Origin: Deinococcus psychrotolerans
GTDB lineage: Bacteria; Deinococcota; Deinococci; Deinococcales; Deinococcaceae
Assembly (NCBI RefSeq): GCF_003860465.1
Contig: NZ_CP034183.1
Location: 2,249,501-2,313,500, forward strand
Reading direction: 5' to 3'
Length of the DNA stretch: 64,000 nucleotides
Below are positions 53,501 through 62,268 of the stretch, one piece after another (position 1 is the first letter of the stretch; every line of letters begins with the position of its first letter). The position numbers and the translations under genes are program-made. The notes beneath the pieces are model-generated. The model searched no databases. It was not told the origin of the DNA and saw only the letters and a list, made by a program, of their open reading frames with translations.

Positions 53501-54577
53501 CTACTCTGCCGACACCCGCTCCACCCGCTCGCCCAGCCCGGTCAGCACTTCATAGTCCACGGTGTCGCCCCACGCCGCCACGTCGCCCAGCGTCACCGGC
53601 CCGTTGCCCCAGACTTCCACCCAGTCGCCCACCTTCACACTCAGGCCGCTGACATCCAGCATGAACTGATCCATACAGATGCGGCCCCGCACTGGGCGCA
53701 CCTGACCCGCCACCACACACTGCGCTTTGAGGGTGGCGTTGCGCGGATAGCCGTCGGCGTAGCCAAATTGCACGGTGGCAACGTCTTGGTCGCGCTCCGC
53801 CGTGTACAGCCCGCCGTAACCGATGGTTTCGCCCGCATAGACGCGGTGCACCGAGCCGACGCGGGCCATCAGGCGCATCGCAGGCCGCAGCGGCCACAAA
53901 CCGTGCAGATGCTCCGGCGCGTAGCCGTAGAGCGCCAGCCCCGGACGGGCGAGGCTCAGCCCCTCCACCTGACCGAGGCCCAGCACACCGCCGCCGTTGG
54001 CCGCGTGGGCCAGCAGCGGAGCGCCACTGACCGAGGACGGAAGCTGTGCCAAGACCGTCTGAAAGACTTCGAGCTGCTGACGGGTGGGGCCGAGGTCGGG
54101 TTCGTCGGCGCGGGCGAAGTGGGTGTAGACGCCTTCCAGCATTCCCAGATCAGTGAGCTGCTGACCGAGCCTGACGGCTTCAATCGGCCTCGCGCCGTTG
54201 CGGTTCATGCCGGTTTCGACCTTTAAATGCACTTTGGCATTTTTCGGCAAGGCGGCGACTTCCTCGGCGGTGCTGATGTTCAGCCGCACGCCCAAGTCGG
54301 CGAGTTCGGCAAACTCTTGCGGTGCGGCGGGGGTCAGCAGCAGCACCGGTTTGCTGGGCCTGAGCGCTGCCAACGCCTGCGCTTCACGCGGCATGGCCAC
54401 CGCAAAGCCCCACACCTCCGGCAAGTCTTCCAGCGCCCGCACCACCAGTTCTAGGCCGTGGCCGTAAGCGTTGGCCTTGACGGGGGCAATCAGCCGCACT
54501 GCGGCTCGGCGCGAGAGAAGTTGGGCATTTTGCCGCAGAGCGGACAGCGAAATCTGGGCTTGAGAGCGGGCCAACAT
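53501..54577 (-). CDS. alr: Alanine racemase
   Basis: 358-aa PLP enzyme making D-alanine for peptidoglycan. The PLP lysine is K34 in PVKANAYGHG, and the catalytic tyrosine is Y254 in ETIGYGGLY, with VRGRICMDQFMLD after it. ATG 54577 has GAGG 6 nt upstream; the longer frame (54661) adds residues that do not look like Alr. Divergent from the large exported protein gene. Confidence 0.94.
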   Translation of the reverse strand: MLARSQAQISLSALRQNAQLLSRRAAVRLIAPVKANAYGHGLELVVRALEDLPEVWGFAVAMPREAQALAALRPSKPVLLLTPAAPQEFAELADLGVRLNISTAEEVAALPKNAKVHLKVETGMNRNGARPIEAVRLGQQLTDLGMLEGVYTHFARADEPDLGPTRQQLEVFQTVLAQLPSSVSGAPLLAHAANGGGVLGLGQVEGLSLARPGLALYGYAPEHLHGLWPLRPAMRLMARVGSVHRVYAGETIGYGGLYTAERDQDVATVQFGYADGYPRNATLKAQCVVAGQVRPVRGRICMDQFMLDVSGLSVKVGDWVEVWGNGPVTLGDVAAWGDTVDYEVLTGLGERVERVSAE

Positions 54578-54701
54578 GTCCTCAAGATAGAGCAGGCGGC
54601 GGCACCAAGCGGGCGGGGCGTGTATTCTTGTGCCGAGTACGTTATTCCGCACCCCACCCAAGCCTGTCCAAGCGCTGAAAAGTCGGCTTCACGGAGACTG
54701 C

Positions 54702-56900
54702 ATGTCTGAACAAAATACGCTCCACAATACGGTCAAGAAAACCCGCCTTCCTTCCGCTGCTCTCCTGCTGGGCGCGGCCCTCTCGCTGGCGACCCTGGGC
54801 GCTCCCGCAGCACTGGCCCAGACCGGCGGGGTGCTGCCGCTGGCCTCGGTGGGCGAAAAATGGCCGATTGACATTGAAACTTACGTCATCCGGGTTTCTC
54901 CCCAAGACGCCTACAAGCCGATTGGTCTGGAAGTCTACAGCCCGACCCTCAACCTCTCGGATTATGCCGATGGCCGCAAAACCAAGGCTCAGGGCTACTT
55001 CGGCGATGAGCTGTACGGAAAAAATATCCAGTTCTCCACCACCTTCACCCTCAGTGGGACAAGCGGCACCGTGTTTGAGCGCAGCTTCGGCATGAACCGT
55101 GAGCACACCTGGGAAAGTTTGTGGGCCTCGGGCCTGCCCGCCGGAACGTACAACCTCAAGGTCAACAGCAGCGGCGACGGCAAGAACAGCTTCGCGCTGC
55201 GGGTGTCCACTCCTTTCACTCTGGAAACCAGCGACTTCACGGTCAACGCCCGCGACACCGAACAAAGCGATTTGCTGGTGGCCCGCCTGACCGTGCCCTC
55301 CGACTGGGTCGGCAAAACGCTGAGCGTCACCAACTACGACATCGACGGCCCCAAAGAAGCCCAAAACTGGGTGGTCGAGCCCGGCAACAAGCGCGTGGAT
55401 TTGCCGAGCAGCGACAACGGCAAATATGCCACAGTCAAGTTCCCGATCACCGCCGCGTTGGTGGGCGAGTGGGCGGTCTATATCAAGGTGCTGCCCACCA
55501 CCAAGCAGTATTCCAACGCTGTGACCTACAGCTTCAGACTCGACGACAAGCCGATCACGGCGCGGGTCGGTGGCTTTACGCCGCCCACCACCGCCAAAAT
55601 CAGCAACCAACTGCTCGTGGACGTGGTTGACCCGCAGGGCAATCCGATTCCGGGGGCGAGTTACACCCTCAGCAACGACAACACCGTGCGCCCAACCTTG
55701 CCGAGCGGCTATGTTCCGGTCAGCGCCACCGTCTTGCAGGGCACCGGCAACGTGATTTCGTCCACCGAGCTGCGCTACACCCCCGGCAACGTCAAGCTGC
55801 GCTTCGTGGCACGGCCGCCTTACAAACTGCTCGTCGATGTGGTCGACCCGCAAGGCAAGCCGATTCCGGGTGCCAGCTACATCGAAGCCAAAGACAACTC
55901 GGTGCGCCCGGTGTTGCCCAACGGCTACGTGCCGGTCAGCGCCACTGTCTTGCAGGGCAGCGGCAATGTGGTGTCGCCCACCGAACTCCGCTACACGCCC
56001 GGCGACGTGAAGTTGCGCTTCGTGGCCCGCCCGCCGGAAGGGGCTTTGGCCGTCGATTCGGTGGCGATTTACGGCAGCCAGCGCATTCCGCTGACCGGCA
56101 TTCCCTTCAACCTGGCCGGTAAGACCTACAGCACGCCCATCACCATGCCGCTGCGACCCGGCGATTACCCGATTGATCCCACCCAACTGGCCGGCAGCAG
56201 CGTCAACAACCCGCCGGTAGGCCGCGTGGTCGACGGCACCACCGGGCGCGTCACCATCGAGTACACCCCGCGCACCGAAGTCACGCTGCTGACCTCGCCC
56301 GACTTGCTGGGAGCCTGCGACGTGGCCCAGCTCACCGCCACTGCCAAGACCGACTTTCCCTACAAGTTGCCCGGCACCCTTAACCTCAACTTACCGGCGG
56401 GTTGGACTAGCGATTACCCGCTGACCCTGCGCGGCGATTTGTCTTCAGGCAATCCGCTGCGTCTCAAAGTGCCGGTTCGGGTTTGCCGCACCGACAGCGC
56501 CGAAGCGGTGCTCGATCCGGTTGGCCTGCGGACAACGGGTCAGGCCCGTGTGCGCAGTCCGGGCGGAGCCAACATCACCCGCAACGTGGAGCAGGGTGCG
56601 CGGGCGGGCGTAGCCAAGAGCATCGAGGCCAACGCGCAGGGCTACGTGGTCACGCTGCAAATCACGGCGGACAGCACCATCGATAATGTCCAGATCACCG
56701 ATCCCTTGCCCACCAGCGGCTCGGCGGTGCGCGGCCCGCTGTCGGTGAGCGGCCCCAGCCTCGCCAACCTCTCGCCGCGTGTAGACGGCGACACCATCTT
56801 GCTGACCCGCGTGATTCCCGGCAGTTACACGCTGACCTACCAACTGCTGACCAGCTTGCCCGCCGAGCAGGTGCTGACCGCGCCGGATATTCGCTGGTAA
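54702..56900 (+). CDS. Large exported repeat protein (surface/adhesin-like)
   Basis: 732 aa. An N-terminal signal ([25 protein letters not shown]) leads into a beta-rich region, two tandem copies of a 72-residue unit (from [10 protein letters not shown] to RFVARPP, about 304-447), more beta-rich domains and a C-terminal DUF11-like part ([32 protein letters not shown]). No LPXTG, SLH motif or C-terminal anchor is visible, so it is probably secreted or cell-surface bound by other means. GGAG upstream of ATG 54702; a terminator follows. Confidence 0.82.
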   Translation: MSEQNTLHNTVKKTRLPSAALLLGAALSLATLGAPAALAQTGGVLPLASVGEKWPIDIETYVIRVSPQDAYKPIGLEVYSPTLNLSDYADGRKTKAQGYFGDELYGKNIQFSTTFTLSGTSGTVFERSFGMNREHTWESLWASGLPAGTYNLKVNSSGDGKNSFALRVSTPFTLETSDFTVNARDTEQSDLLVARLTVPSDWVGKTLSVTNYDIDGPKEAQNWVVEPGNKRVDLPSSDNGKYATVKFPITAALVGEWAVYIKVLPTTKQYSNAVTYSFRLDDKPITARVGGFTPPTTAKISNQLLVDVVDPQGNPIPGASYTLSNDNTVRPTLPSGYVPVSATVLQGTGNVISSTELRYTPGNVKLRFVARPPYKLLVDVVDPQGKPIPGASYIEAKDNSVRPVLPNGYVPVSATVLQGSGNVVSPTELRYTPGDVKLRFVARPPEGALAVDSVAIYGSQRIPLTGIPFNLAGKTYSTPITMPLRPGDYPIDPTQLAGSSVNNPPVGRVVDGTTGRVTIEYTPRTEVTLLTSPDLLGACDVAQLTATAKTDFPYKLPGTLNLNLPAGWTSDYPLTLRGDLSSGNPLRLKVPVRVCRTDSAEAVLDPVGLRTTGQARVRSPGGANITRNVEQGARAGVAKSIEANAQGYVVTLQITADSTIDNVQITDPLPTSGSAVRGPLSVSGPSLANLSPRVDGDTILLTRVIPGSYTLTYQLLTSLPAEQVLTAPDIRW
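55611..56042 (+). repeat. Two in-frame tandem repeats of 216 bp (72 aa) in the surface protein
   Basis: Units 55611-55826 and 55827-56042 encode near-identical domains: [10 protein letters not shown][N/K]PIPGASY, then [16 protein letters not shown][T/S]GNV, then TELRYTPG[N/D][10 protein letters not shown]. Both start LLVDVV and end RPP. A recent duplication. Confidence 0.92.
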
Positions 56901-56930
56901 TCGCCGCTTAAGCCAATCTAAAAACGAAAA

Positions 56931-56965
56931 GACCTGCTCCTTAACTGGGGCAGGCTTTTTCTTTT
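56931..56965 (+). terminator. Intrinsic terminator of the surface protein gene
   Basis: CCTGCTCC-TTAACT-GGGGCAGG stem (one G-T pair) followed by CTTTTTCTTTT. Confidence 0.9.
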
Positions 56966-57001
56966 GGCCAAGCTTTATTTGGTCGGAGGCTCAGGCGACG
57001 C

Positions 57002-57007
57002 TAGCAT
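57002..57007 (+). promoter_or_regulatory. -10 element (TAGCAT), leaderless promoter of the flavin reductase gene
   Basis: TAGCAT ends 6 nt before the ATG at 57014. TTGGTC at 56979-56984 has the correct 17-nt spacing for a weak -35. Confidence 0.6.
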
Positions 57008-57013
57008 CAGCGC

Positions 57014-57475
57014 ATGACTTTGCCTCCCCACGAGTTCCGTCAAACGCTGGGCCGTTTTGCCAGCGGCGTCACCATCATCACCGCCTTCCATGCGGGCGAA
57101 AAGCGCGGCATGACCGCCAACGCCTTTGTCAGCGTCAGCTTGTCTCCGCCGCTGATTTTGGTCAGCGTAGACAAGCGGGCCAGTATGCACGACGCGCTGG
57201 CCGAGGTCGAGCGGTTCGGCGTCAGCGTGCTGAGCACCTCGCAGCGGGCGTTGAGCGAGCATTTCGCGGGTAAGCCGCAGGGCGCTTCAGTGATCTGGTT
57301 TGACCACGAGGGCTTGCCGCTGATCGGCGGCGCGGTGGCCCAACTGGTTTGCCGCAAAGAGCGCACCATTGACGCGGGCGACCACACTTTGTACTTGGGT
57401 GAAGTGCAGTACAGCCGCTACACCGACGACGACCCGCTGGTTTACTTCCGGGGTGAGTACCACGAACTGAGCTGA
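57014..57475 (+). CDS. Flavin reductase family protein (FMN-binding split barrel)
   Basis: 153 aa. Opens FRQTLGRFASGVTIIT, followed by GMTANAFVSVSLSPPLILVSV (flavin-binding loop) and a late LYLGEVQYSRYTDDDPLVYFRGEYHEL, all typical of the flavin-reductase/HpaC/RutF family. It would supply reduced FMN/FAD to a monooxygenase; none is adjacent. Probably leaderless. Confidence 0.92.
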   Translation: MTLPPHEFRQTLGRFASGVTIITAFHAGEKRGMTANAFVSVSLSPPLILVSVDKRASMHDALAEVERFGVSVLSTSQRALSEHFAGKPQGASVIWFDHEGLPLIGGAVAQLVCRKERTIDAGDHTLYLGEVQYSRYTDDDPLVYFRGEYHELS

Positions 57476-57763
57476 AAACGGTGGGGGAGAGGGCCGCCTG
57501 ACCAGATCTGAACTTACTTCAGTGTCGCCGCGGAAGCTGAAATCCCCGCTGAGCTGTCTTTCATGGTTTCGCTGGGATGGGCACTACTTTGGGCGAAGTC
57601 GACGCAAGCAAGTAAGGTGGTCAGGCTGCGAATGTTCAGGGTGACTCTCTTTGAGGCGGCACCGCTCGGCGTGGGGCAGAGAAAGGGAAAGGCTCAAGCA
57701 GCGCCTTTTAACTCTGAACTTTTGTTGGCGGCGGTGCGTACCTTGAAGTGAGGAGAACGCCTG

Positions 57764-58510
57764 ATGCTGAGCTTGGCGACAAACACTCGGGGAGTGGCGC
57801 GGGCTGCTGCCTGGAATGCCGATTGTGGTGATACTTTGAAACCCATGCGGAGCGATGATGCGGCCAGAGCCGAAGCGGGGCCAGTCATCAGTAGTCCGGT
57901 CATCAGCAGTCCAGCCGCCAGTGACGCCGAGCTGATCGCCCGCTTTGCCCTGCGCGACGAAGCGGCGCTGGGCGAACTGTTTGACCGCTATCACGCCGCC
58001 GCGTACGGTTTGGCGCTCTACATCCTCAAGGAAAGCGCGACGGCGCAAGAAATCGTTCATGACTCGTTTTTGAAAGTCTGGGCAAAGCCTCAGCTCTTTG
58101 ATCCGCAGCGGGCCGCCTTTTCCACGTTCATCCTGACGGTGGTGCGCCACGCGGCCATTTCCAAACTGCGCGGCGTGCGCTTTCACACTTCCTTGGAGGA
58201 CGAGGAAGGCACACCGCTGCCGCTGGCCGACGAACGGGTGGACTTGCTCACGCAAACCGAGCAGCGCCAAGTCTCCGAGCGGGTGCAAGCGGCGCTCTCG
58301 GGTCTCAAGCCGCCCCAGCGTGAGACGGTGGAGCGGGCCTACTACAGAGGGCAAACCCGTGAGGAAATCGCGGCGGCCATGCAAGTGCCGGTGGGCACCG
58401 TTAAAAGCCGTCTCAAGTACGCGCTGGAACGCCTGCGCGGCGTGCTGAGCGAACAAGGGCTACACGACGCCGGAAATGTTGAGCTGGGAGGGGAGGTGGA
58501 AAGCCGATGA
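57764..58510 (+). CDS. ECF-type RNA polymerase sigma factor
   Basis: 248 aa. An N-terminal extension of about 50 residues (containing PVISSPVISSP, from a 15-bp near-perfect tandem repeat) precedes sigma-2 (LIARFALRDEAALGELFDRYHAAAYGL) and sigma-4 (LKPPQRETVERAYYRGQTREEIAAAM, helix-turn-helix). ATG 57764 follows GAGGAG. The region before it (57476-57763) has no recognised gene. Overlaps the anti-sigma gene by 4 bp (ATGA), the usual autoregulated pair. Confidence 0.9.
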   Translation: MLSLATNTRGVARAAAWNADCGDTLKPMRSDDAARAEAGPVISSPVISSPAASDAELIARFALRDEAALGELFDRYHAAAYGLALYILKESATAQEIVHDSFLKVWAKPQLFDPQRAAFSTFILTVVRHAAISKLRGVRFHTSLEDEEGTPLPLADERVDLLTQTEQRQVSERVQAALSGLKPPQRETVERAYYRGQTREEIAAAMQVPVGTVKSRLKYALERLRGVLSEQGLHDAGNVELGGEVESR

Positions 58511-59748
58511 GTGAGCGAAAAAGAGCGTGCCAAGACTGCCAAGATGAACTGGACGCCGTTCTCATCGGTATTGCCGACGCCGACACCGCGAGGGCCGTGC
58601 GCCAGCACCTCACGGGCTGCCCCGATTGTGCCCGTCAAGCGGCTGAACTTCAGCAGGTGTTGGGCAGCTTGCTGACAGCCTTGCCCGCCGTGCCCATGCC
58701 GAGCGGGGCGCGTGAGCGGCTTCTGGAGAGCGCCCGTGCCCAGCCTCAAGCTCCGGTTGCCCAGTCTCAGCCTGCTGCTCGGCCAACACTGCCCAGTCGC
58801 ACTCGGCCGCGACCGTTTTCACGCCGCTGGACACTCTCCCTCGCGGCGGGCCTGAGCGCGGCAGCGGCGCTGGCAGCGTTCCTCATCTGGCCTGCTGCTC
58901 AGCCGAGCGTCAAGCAAGCCGATGTGGTCATTAATGCGGGCGGCACCTTGATTTTGGCCCGCAGCGAGGCGATGAACTCCCCGCTGGTCATTCGCAGGGC
59001 TGATGGCAAGCTGAGCGGCGTGGCCGTCAAGCAGCCCCTCCCCGCTTGGTACACCGAGGGCGTCTATAGCGGCGGCAAAGCGTATCTTCTGGACGCCGCC
59101 AACGAGCAATTGGTGGTGCTCAACGTGACCAGCGGCAAAATCGAGCGCACCTATCCGGTTCCCGGCGGCGCGGCGGGGTTGGCGGTCAAAGACGGCAGCG
59201 TGTATGTCAAGTCGGCGGCCAGTGGCGAACTGCGAATCTTTAAGGGCGCGAGCTGCTACATCAATAAGCTTGCCAAACCCACCAAGATGCCTCAAGCCGA
59301 CTATATGGACGCTGTGCTGCCGCTGCCGGAGCGGATTTTGGTCACGCAGCACACCACCGGAGAGATTTTTGCCCTCTCACCCGACGGTGAAAAAGTGCTG
59401 GCCGTCTACCCTGTGGGCGGCGCTCCGGTGGGCCTGCAAAGTTGGGAGGGTCAGGTTTTGGCGCTGGACGTACAGGGCCGTTTGCTGGAACTCGGCCTAC
59501 AAGGTCAGGTGGAGCGCAGCCTCAAGGTGAGCGGCCACCCCGACAAAATCAGCGTGATGAAGGACAGAGCTTACCTGACTGATAGAGGCGGCATGGTCAG
59601 CGTGGTGGACTTAAAGACCTTCAAAGTCACTCAGCAGCGCATCTTCGGCAAGCCGATGGACATTGTGGCCATGCCAAACGGCCATTTGGCGCTGGCTGAC
59701 GCGGTGCGCGGCCTGATGATACTCAACGCCGATTTGTCGGAATTGTAG
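58507..59748 (+). CDS. Zinc-finger anti-sigma factor with beta-propeller-like periplasmic domain
   Basis: 413 aa. The zf-HC2/anti-sigma zinc motif is CQDC...HLTGCPDC (H-x3-C-x2-C, about 33-40) at the N-terminus. One transmembrane helix (WTLSLAAGLSAAAALAAFLIW, about 101-121) leads to an extracytoplasmic beta-rich domain (about 130-413) built of YVTN/propeller-like repeats (VVLNVTSGKIERTY, VVDLKTFKVTQQ). The outer propeller would sense envelope conditions, and the cytoplasmic finger holds the sigma factor. Confidence 0.9.
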   Translation: MSERKRACQDCQDELDAVLIGIADADTARAVRQHLTGCPDCARQAAELQQVLGSLLTALPAVPMPSGARERLLESARAQPQAPVAQSQPAARPTLPSRTRPRPFSRRWTLSLAAGLSAAAALAAFLIWPAAQPSVKQADVVINAGGTLILARSEAMNSPLVIRRADGKLSGVAVKQPLPAWYTEGVYSGGKAYLLDAANEQLVVLNVTSGKIERTYPVPGGAAGLAVKDGSVYVKSAASGELRIFKGASCYINKLAKPTKMPQADYMDAVLPLPERILVTQHTTGEIFALSPDGEKVLAVYPVGGAPVGLQSWEGQVLALDVQGRLLELGLQGQVERSLKVSGHPDKISVMKDRAYLTDRGGMVSVVDLKTFKVTQQRIFGKPMDIVAMPNGHLALADAVRGLMILNADLSEL

Positions 59749-59763
59749 GCAGCGAAGCGGGCT

Positions 59764-60387
59764 CTAGCGCAGGTCGTAGCCCAGTGTCCAAAAGCGGCCC
59801 TCGACTTTCTCCAGCTCGGTGAAGCCCAAGTGAAGATAAAAGGCGTGTGCTCTGGGATTGCCTGCGCCGACGCCCAGATGCACGCCCGGCACGCCCGCTC
59901 GCCGAAGAGCCGCCCACAGCGCTTCCATCAGAGCGCGGCCCAAGCCCTGCCCCTGAGCGCTGGGCAGCAAGTCAATGTGCAGGTGAGCCGGATACTGGCT
60001 GAGCCAAGCCGTGCTGGGCGCTGGGCAGCCCGCGTGAATCAGGCGGCGGGCCTGCGCGTCCTCACTTTTGTCGGTTTCAGGCAGCAGAGGATAAAGCGGG
60101 CGCAGCAGCGAAAACCACTTGGCCTCGCTTTCACGGGCAAAACGGGCACTGTCAGGCACGCCCAAAATGTAGCCTTCTACCCGCTCTGAGTCCTCCAGCA
60201 CAAAGCAAAACTCCGACTCCAGCGCCGCGTATGGCCCGGCGTAGCGGTGTCCCAGCACCCAAGGGTCTTGGTAAAGCTTTACTCCATCACCGCCCGCGTC
60301 GGCTGTGCGTAAGCAGATGTCATAGATGGCGGCCAAGTCGGCGGGTGCGTAAGGGCGCAGTTTTAGGGGTCGTAATGGTTGGCTCAT
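59764..60387 (-). CDS. GNAT family N-acetyltransferase
   Basis: 207 aa. Acetyl-CoA-binding motif A is HIDLLPSAQGQGLGRALMEAL, with a C-terminal NPRAHAFYLHLGFTELEKV. ATG 60387 begins 2 nt after the sirtuin stop, with GGAAGG from that gene's end as its ribosome-binding site, so it is translated from the same transcript as the deacylase. The acceptor is unknown; a protein lysine is possible given the neighbour. Confidence 0.87.
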   Translation of the reverse strand: MSQPLRPLKLRPYAPADLAAIYDICLRTADAGGDGVKLYQDPWVLGHRYAGPYAALESEFCFVLEDSERVEGYILGVPDSARFARESEAKWFSLLRPLYPLLPETDKSEDAQARRLIHAGCPAPSTAWLSQYPAHLHIDLLPSAQGQGLGRALMEALWAALRRAGVPGVHLGVGAGNPRAHAFYLHLGFTELEKVEGRFWTLGYDLR

Positions 60388-60389
60388 GC

Positions 60390-61148
60390 CTAGCCTTCCA
60401 ACAGAGCAGGCAGCGCTTGGCTGGCCTTCAGGCGCAGCACGACACTGGCCCACTCGCTCAGCGGCGTGACATCGGGGTTGATTTCAATGATGCTGCCGCC
60501 GTTTTCAAGCGTCAGCAGCGCTAAACCGGCGGCGGGCTGCACCAAGCTGCTGGTGCCGATCACCAGGGCCACGTCTGCGGCTTCAAATGCCTTTTCAGCG
60601 CGGGCCAGTGCTTCGGGCGGCAGCCACTCGCTAAACCAGACTACGTTGGGGCGCATCCGTGAGCCGCACTTCAGGCAGATCGGCGGCGGCTCAAACGTTT
60701 CCGGCGCGGGAAGGGCTGCCAAGTGCTGGCACGTTTCGCAGCGGGCGTGGGTCAGGTTGCCGTGCAGTTCCACCAGTTGGCGGCTGCCCGCCCGCTGATG
60801 CAGGCCGTCTACATTCTGGGTGGCCAGTAAAAAGCCGTCTGGATGGCTGCTCTTGCGCCGCTCCAACTCGGCCAGTGCCATATGACCGGCATTGGGCTGG
60901 GCGGCCATCACGTCGCGGTACCGTCCGGCGTACCAATCCCATACTGTTTCGGGATCTTGCTGGTACGCCTCGGGGCTGGCCAAGTCTTCAGGGCGAAATC
61001 TGGCCCAGTGGCCGGTCTGGGCGTCTCTGAACGTGGGGATGCCGCTCTCGGCGCTGATGCCCGCTCCGGTGATGACGGCCACGCGCTTGGCAGCTTGCAG
61101 TAAAGTGCGGGCTTGTTCGAGCGCAGAGTTAGCCTGAGTTTCGGTCAT
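60390..61148 (-). CDS. cobB: NAD-dependent protein deacylase, sirtuin (CobB/Sir2)
   Basis: 252 aa. Sirtuin motifs: GAGISAESGIPTFRD (28-42), QNVDGLHQRAG, catalytic H129 in ELHG, zinc cysteines C137, C140, C158, C161 and GTSSLVQPA. Y73 and R76/R78 in DWYAGRYRD fit the Tyr/Arg pair of class III (desuccinylase-type) sirtuins. ATG 61148 overlaps the DUF3105 stop. The gene is between a DUF3105 lipoprotein and a GNAT acetyltransferase. Confidence 0.93.
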   Translation of the reverse strand: MTETQANSALEQARTLLQAAKRVAVITGAGISAESGIPTFRDAQTGHWARFRPEDLASPEAYQQDPETVWDWYAGRYRDVMAAQPNAGHMALAELERRKSSHPDGFLLATQNVDGLHQRAGSRQLVELHGNLTHARCETCQHLAALPAPETFEPPPICLKCGSRMRPNVVWFSEWLPPEALARAEKAFEAADVALVIGTSSLVQPAAGLALLTLENGGSIIEINPDVTPLSEWASVVLRLKASQALPALLEG

Positions 61149-61633
61149 TGGGTTCCCCCGTATCCGCCCGTGCAGGGCTGGCCCGCTTCCGGCACGCTTT
61201 TGGCATTGGCATAATCCTGCACGAAGCGGCGCAGGCGGCTGTCGCTCACGCTGTCGGCGCCGAGCTGAGCATTCCAAGCGGTGGCCATGATGGCGGCAGG
61301 CTGATCGGCCAGCGGTGAAAGCAGGGTATTGGGCTGAGCGCTGACGGCGTCTTTGAGTTTGCCGAGGTCGGCGGGGCTGAGGGTGGGCCAGTAGGTCAGC
61401 CACACTGCGCCGCGTGCCAAGCTATGCACCGCATATTCGGGATAAATCGGGGCGCTGTAGCTGCCGCAGGTCTGCCACAGTGGGCTGTAGGGGCCACCAG
61501 CTGGGGGCGAACGGTCATAGCCGATCACGCCGCTCCGCAGTTCGTTGCCTAGGTACGAAAACGTCTGCACGTCTTTGATCTGGCCAGAGCAGGCCGTCAG
61601 TAGCAGCAGTGGGAGAGCGGGAAGCGGGCGCAT
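61145..61633 (-). CDS. DUF3105 domain lipoprotein
   Basis: 162 aa. A short signal with lipobox LLTAC (MRPLPALPLLLLTAC) is followed by the DUF3105 core: SPPAGGPYSPLWQTCGSYSAPIYPEYAVHSLARGAVWLTYWPTLS with conserved C and H. Function unknown. ATG 61633 is used; the longer frame upstream is not lipobox-proximal. TAACCT lies 7 nt upstream. First gene of the sirtuin-GNAT operon. Confidence 0.87.
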   Translation of the reverse strand: MRPLPALPLLLLTACSGQIKDVQTFSYLGNELRSGVIGYDRSPPAGGPYSPLWQTCGSYSAPIYPEYAVHSLARGAVWLTYWPTLSPADLGKLKDAVSAQPNTLLSPLADQPAAIMATAWNAQLGADSVSDSRLRRFVQDYANAKSVPEAGQPCTGGYGGTQ

Positions 61634-61640
61634 GGAGTGT

Positions 61641-61646
61641 AGGTTA
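61641..61646 (-). promoter_or_regulatory. -10 element (TAACCT), leaderless promoter of the DUF3105-sirtuin-GNAT operon
   Basis: On the minus strand TAACCT, then 7 nt, then the ATG at 61633. Confidence 0.5.
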
Positions 61647-61737
61647 ACAAATGTGGGGAGTGGGGGTGGAGGAAGCCGTTTTTGCTGTTTGAGGGATTGA
61701 GCGTGAAGAGAAGTCTGCAAGAGAGAGGTAATCTCCA

Positions 61738-61768
61738 CGAAAAAGCCCCGCTCTAAAGTAGCGAGGCT
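61738..61768 (-). terminator. Intrinsic terminator of the pilin operon
   Basis: On the minus strand AGCCTCGCT / AGCGGGGCT pairing (61744-61752, 61760-61768) followed by TTTTTCG, 23 nt after the pilin stop. Confidence 0.85.
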
Positions 61769-61791
61769 GAGGTCAGCGGAAGAAGAGCAAG

Positions 61792-62268
61792 TTAGGGAAG
61801 GTTACTACCGCCCCCGCCAGTGCTAGAGAAAGCGGTTGCGCCGGGTGCATCTTTGAAAAAGCCAGCTGGTGAGAGGGTGAAGACATGGCCGCCGCGACGA
61901 TCCCAGACATCAATGGTGTAGTCGGAAACAATAGTGCCAGAAGTGCTGCGCTCTTTGACGAACATATCGGAGAAGGCGCAGGCTGCATTAACACCATCTG
62001 TTGAGCGACTAAGCTGGTTGCTTCCACTGCCAACCATCAAATAAGACTTAAAGTCCACTTGTGCGATGGCCTGCGCCGTCTGGAGACTTTTACCGCAGGC
62101 CTGGGCGCTGACATCGTAAGAGCGTTTATTGGCAGCCAGAACACCGGGGATCAGAACACTGGCAAGAATACCAATGATGGCAATCACGATCAGAAGTTCT
62201 ATGAGAGTAAAACCTTCAATCTGCACTTCGTCCGGCGTCCTAATAGGAAGATCTGGATGGGTCTTCAT
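61792..62268 (-). CDS. Type IV pilin-like protein (prepilin)
   Basis: 158 aa. A long 18-residue leader (MKTHPDLPIRTPDEVQIEG) ends at the G|F processing site, followed by FTLIELLIVIAIIGILASVL, the standard N-methylated helix with E5. The C-terminal part has two cysteines and is homologous to the partial pilin at the right edge (both contain a C-x-KSLQTA motif). AAAGGA precedes ATG 62268, which overlaps the upstream ligase stop by 4 bp. Confidence 0.93.
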   Translation of the reverse strand: MKTHPDLPIRTPDEVQIEGFTLIELLIVIAIIGILASVLIPGVLAANKRSYDVSAQACGKSLQTAQAIAQVDFKSYLMVGSGSNQLSRSTDGVNAACAFSDMFVKERSTSGTIVSDYTIDVWDRRGGHVFTLSPAGFFKDAPGATAFSSTGGGGSNLP

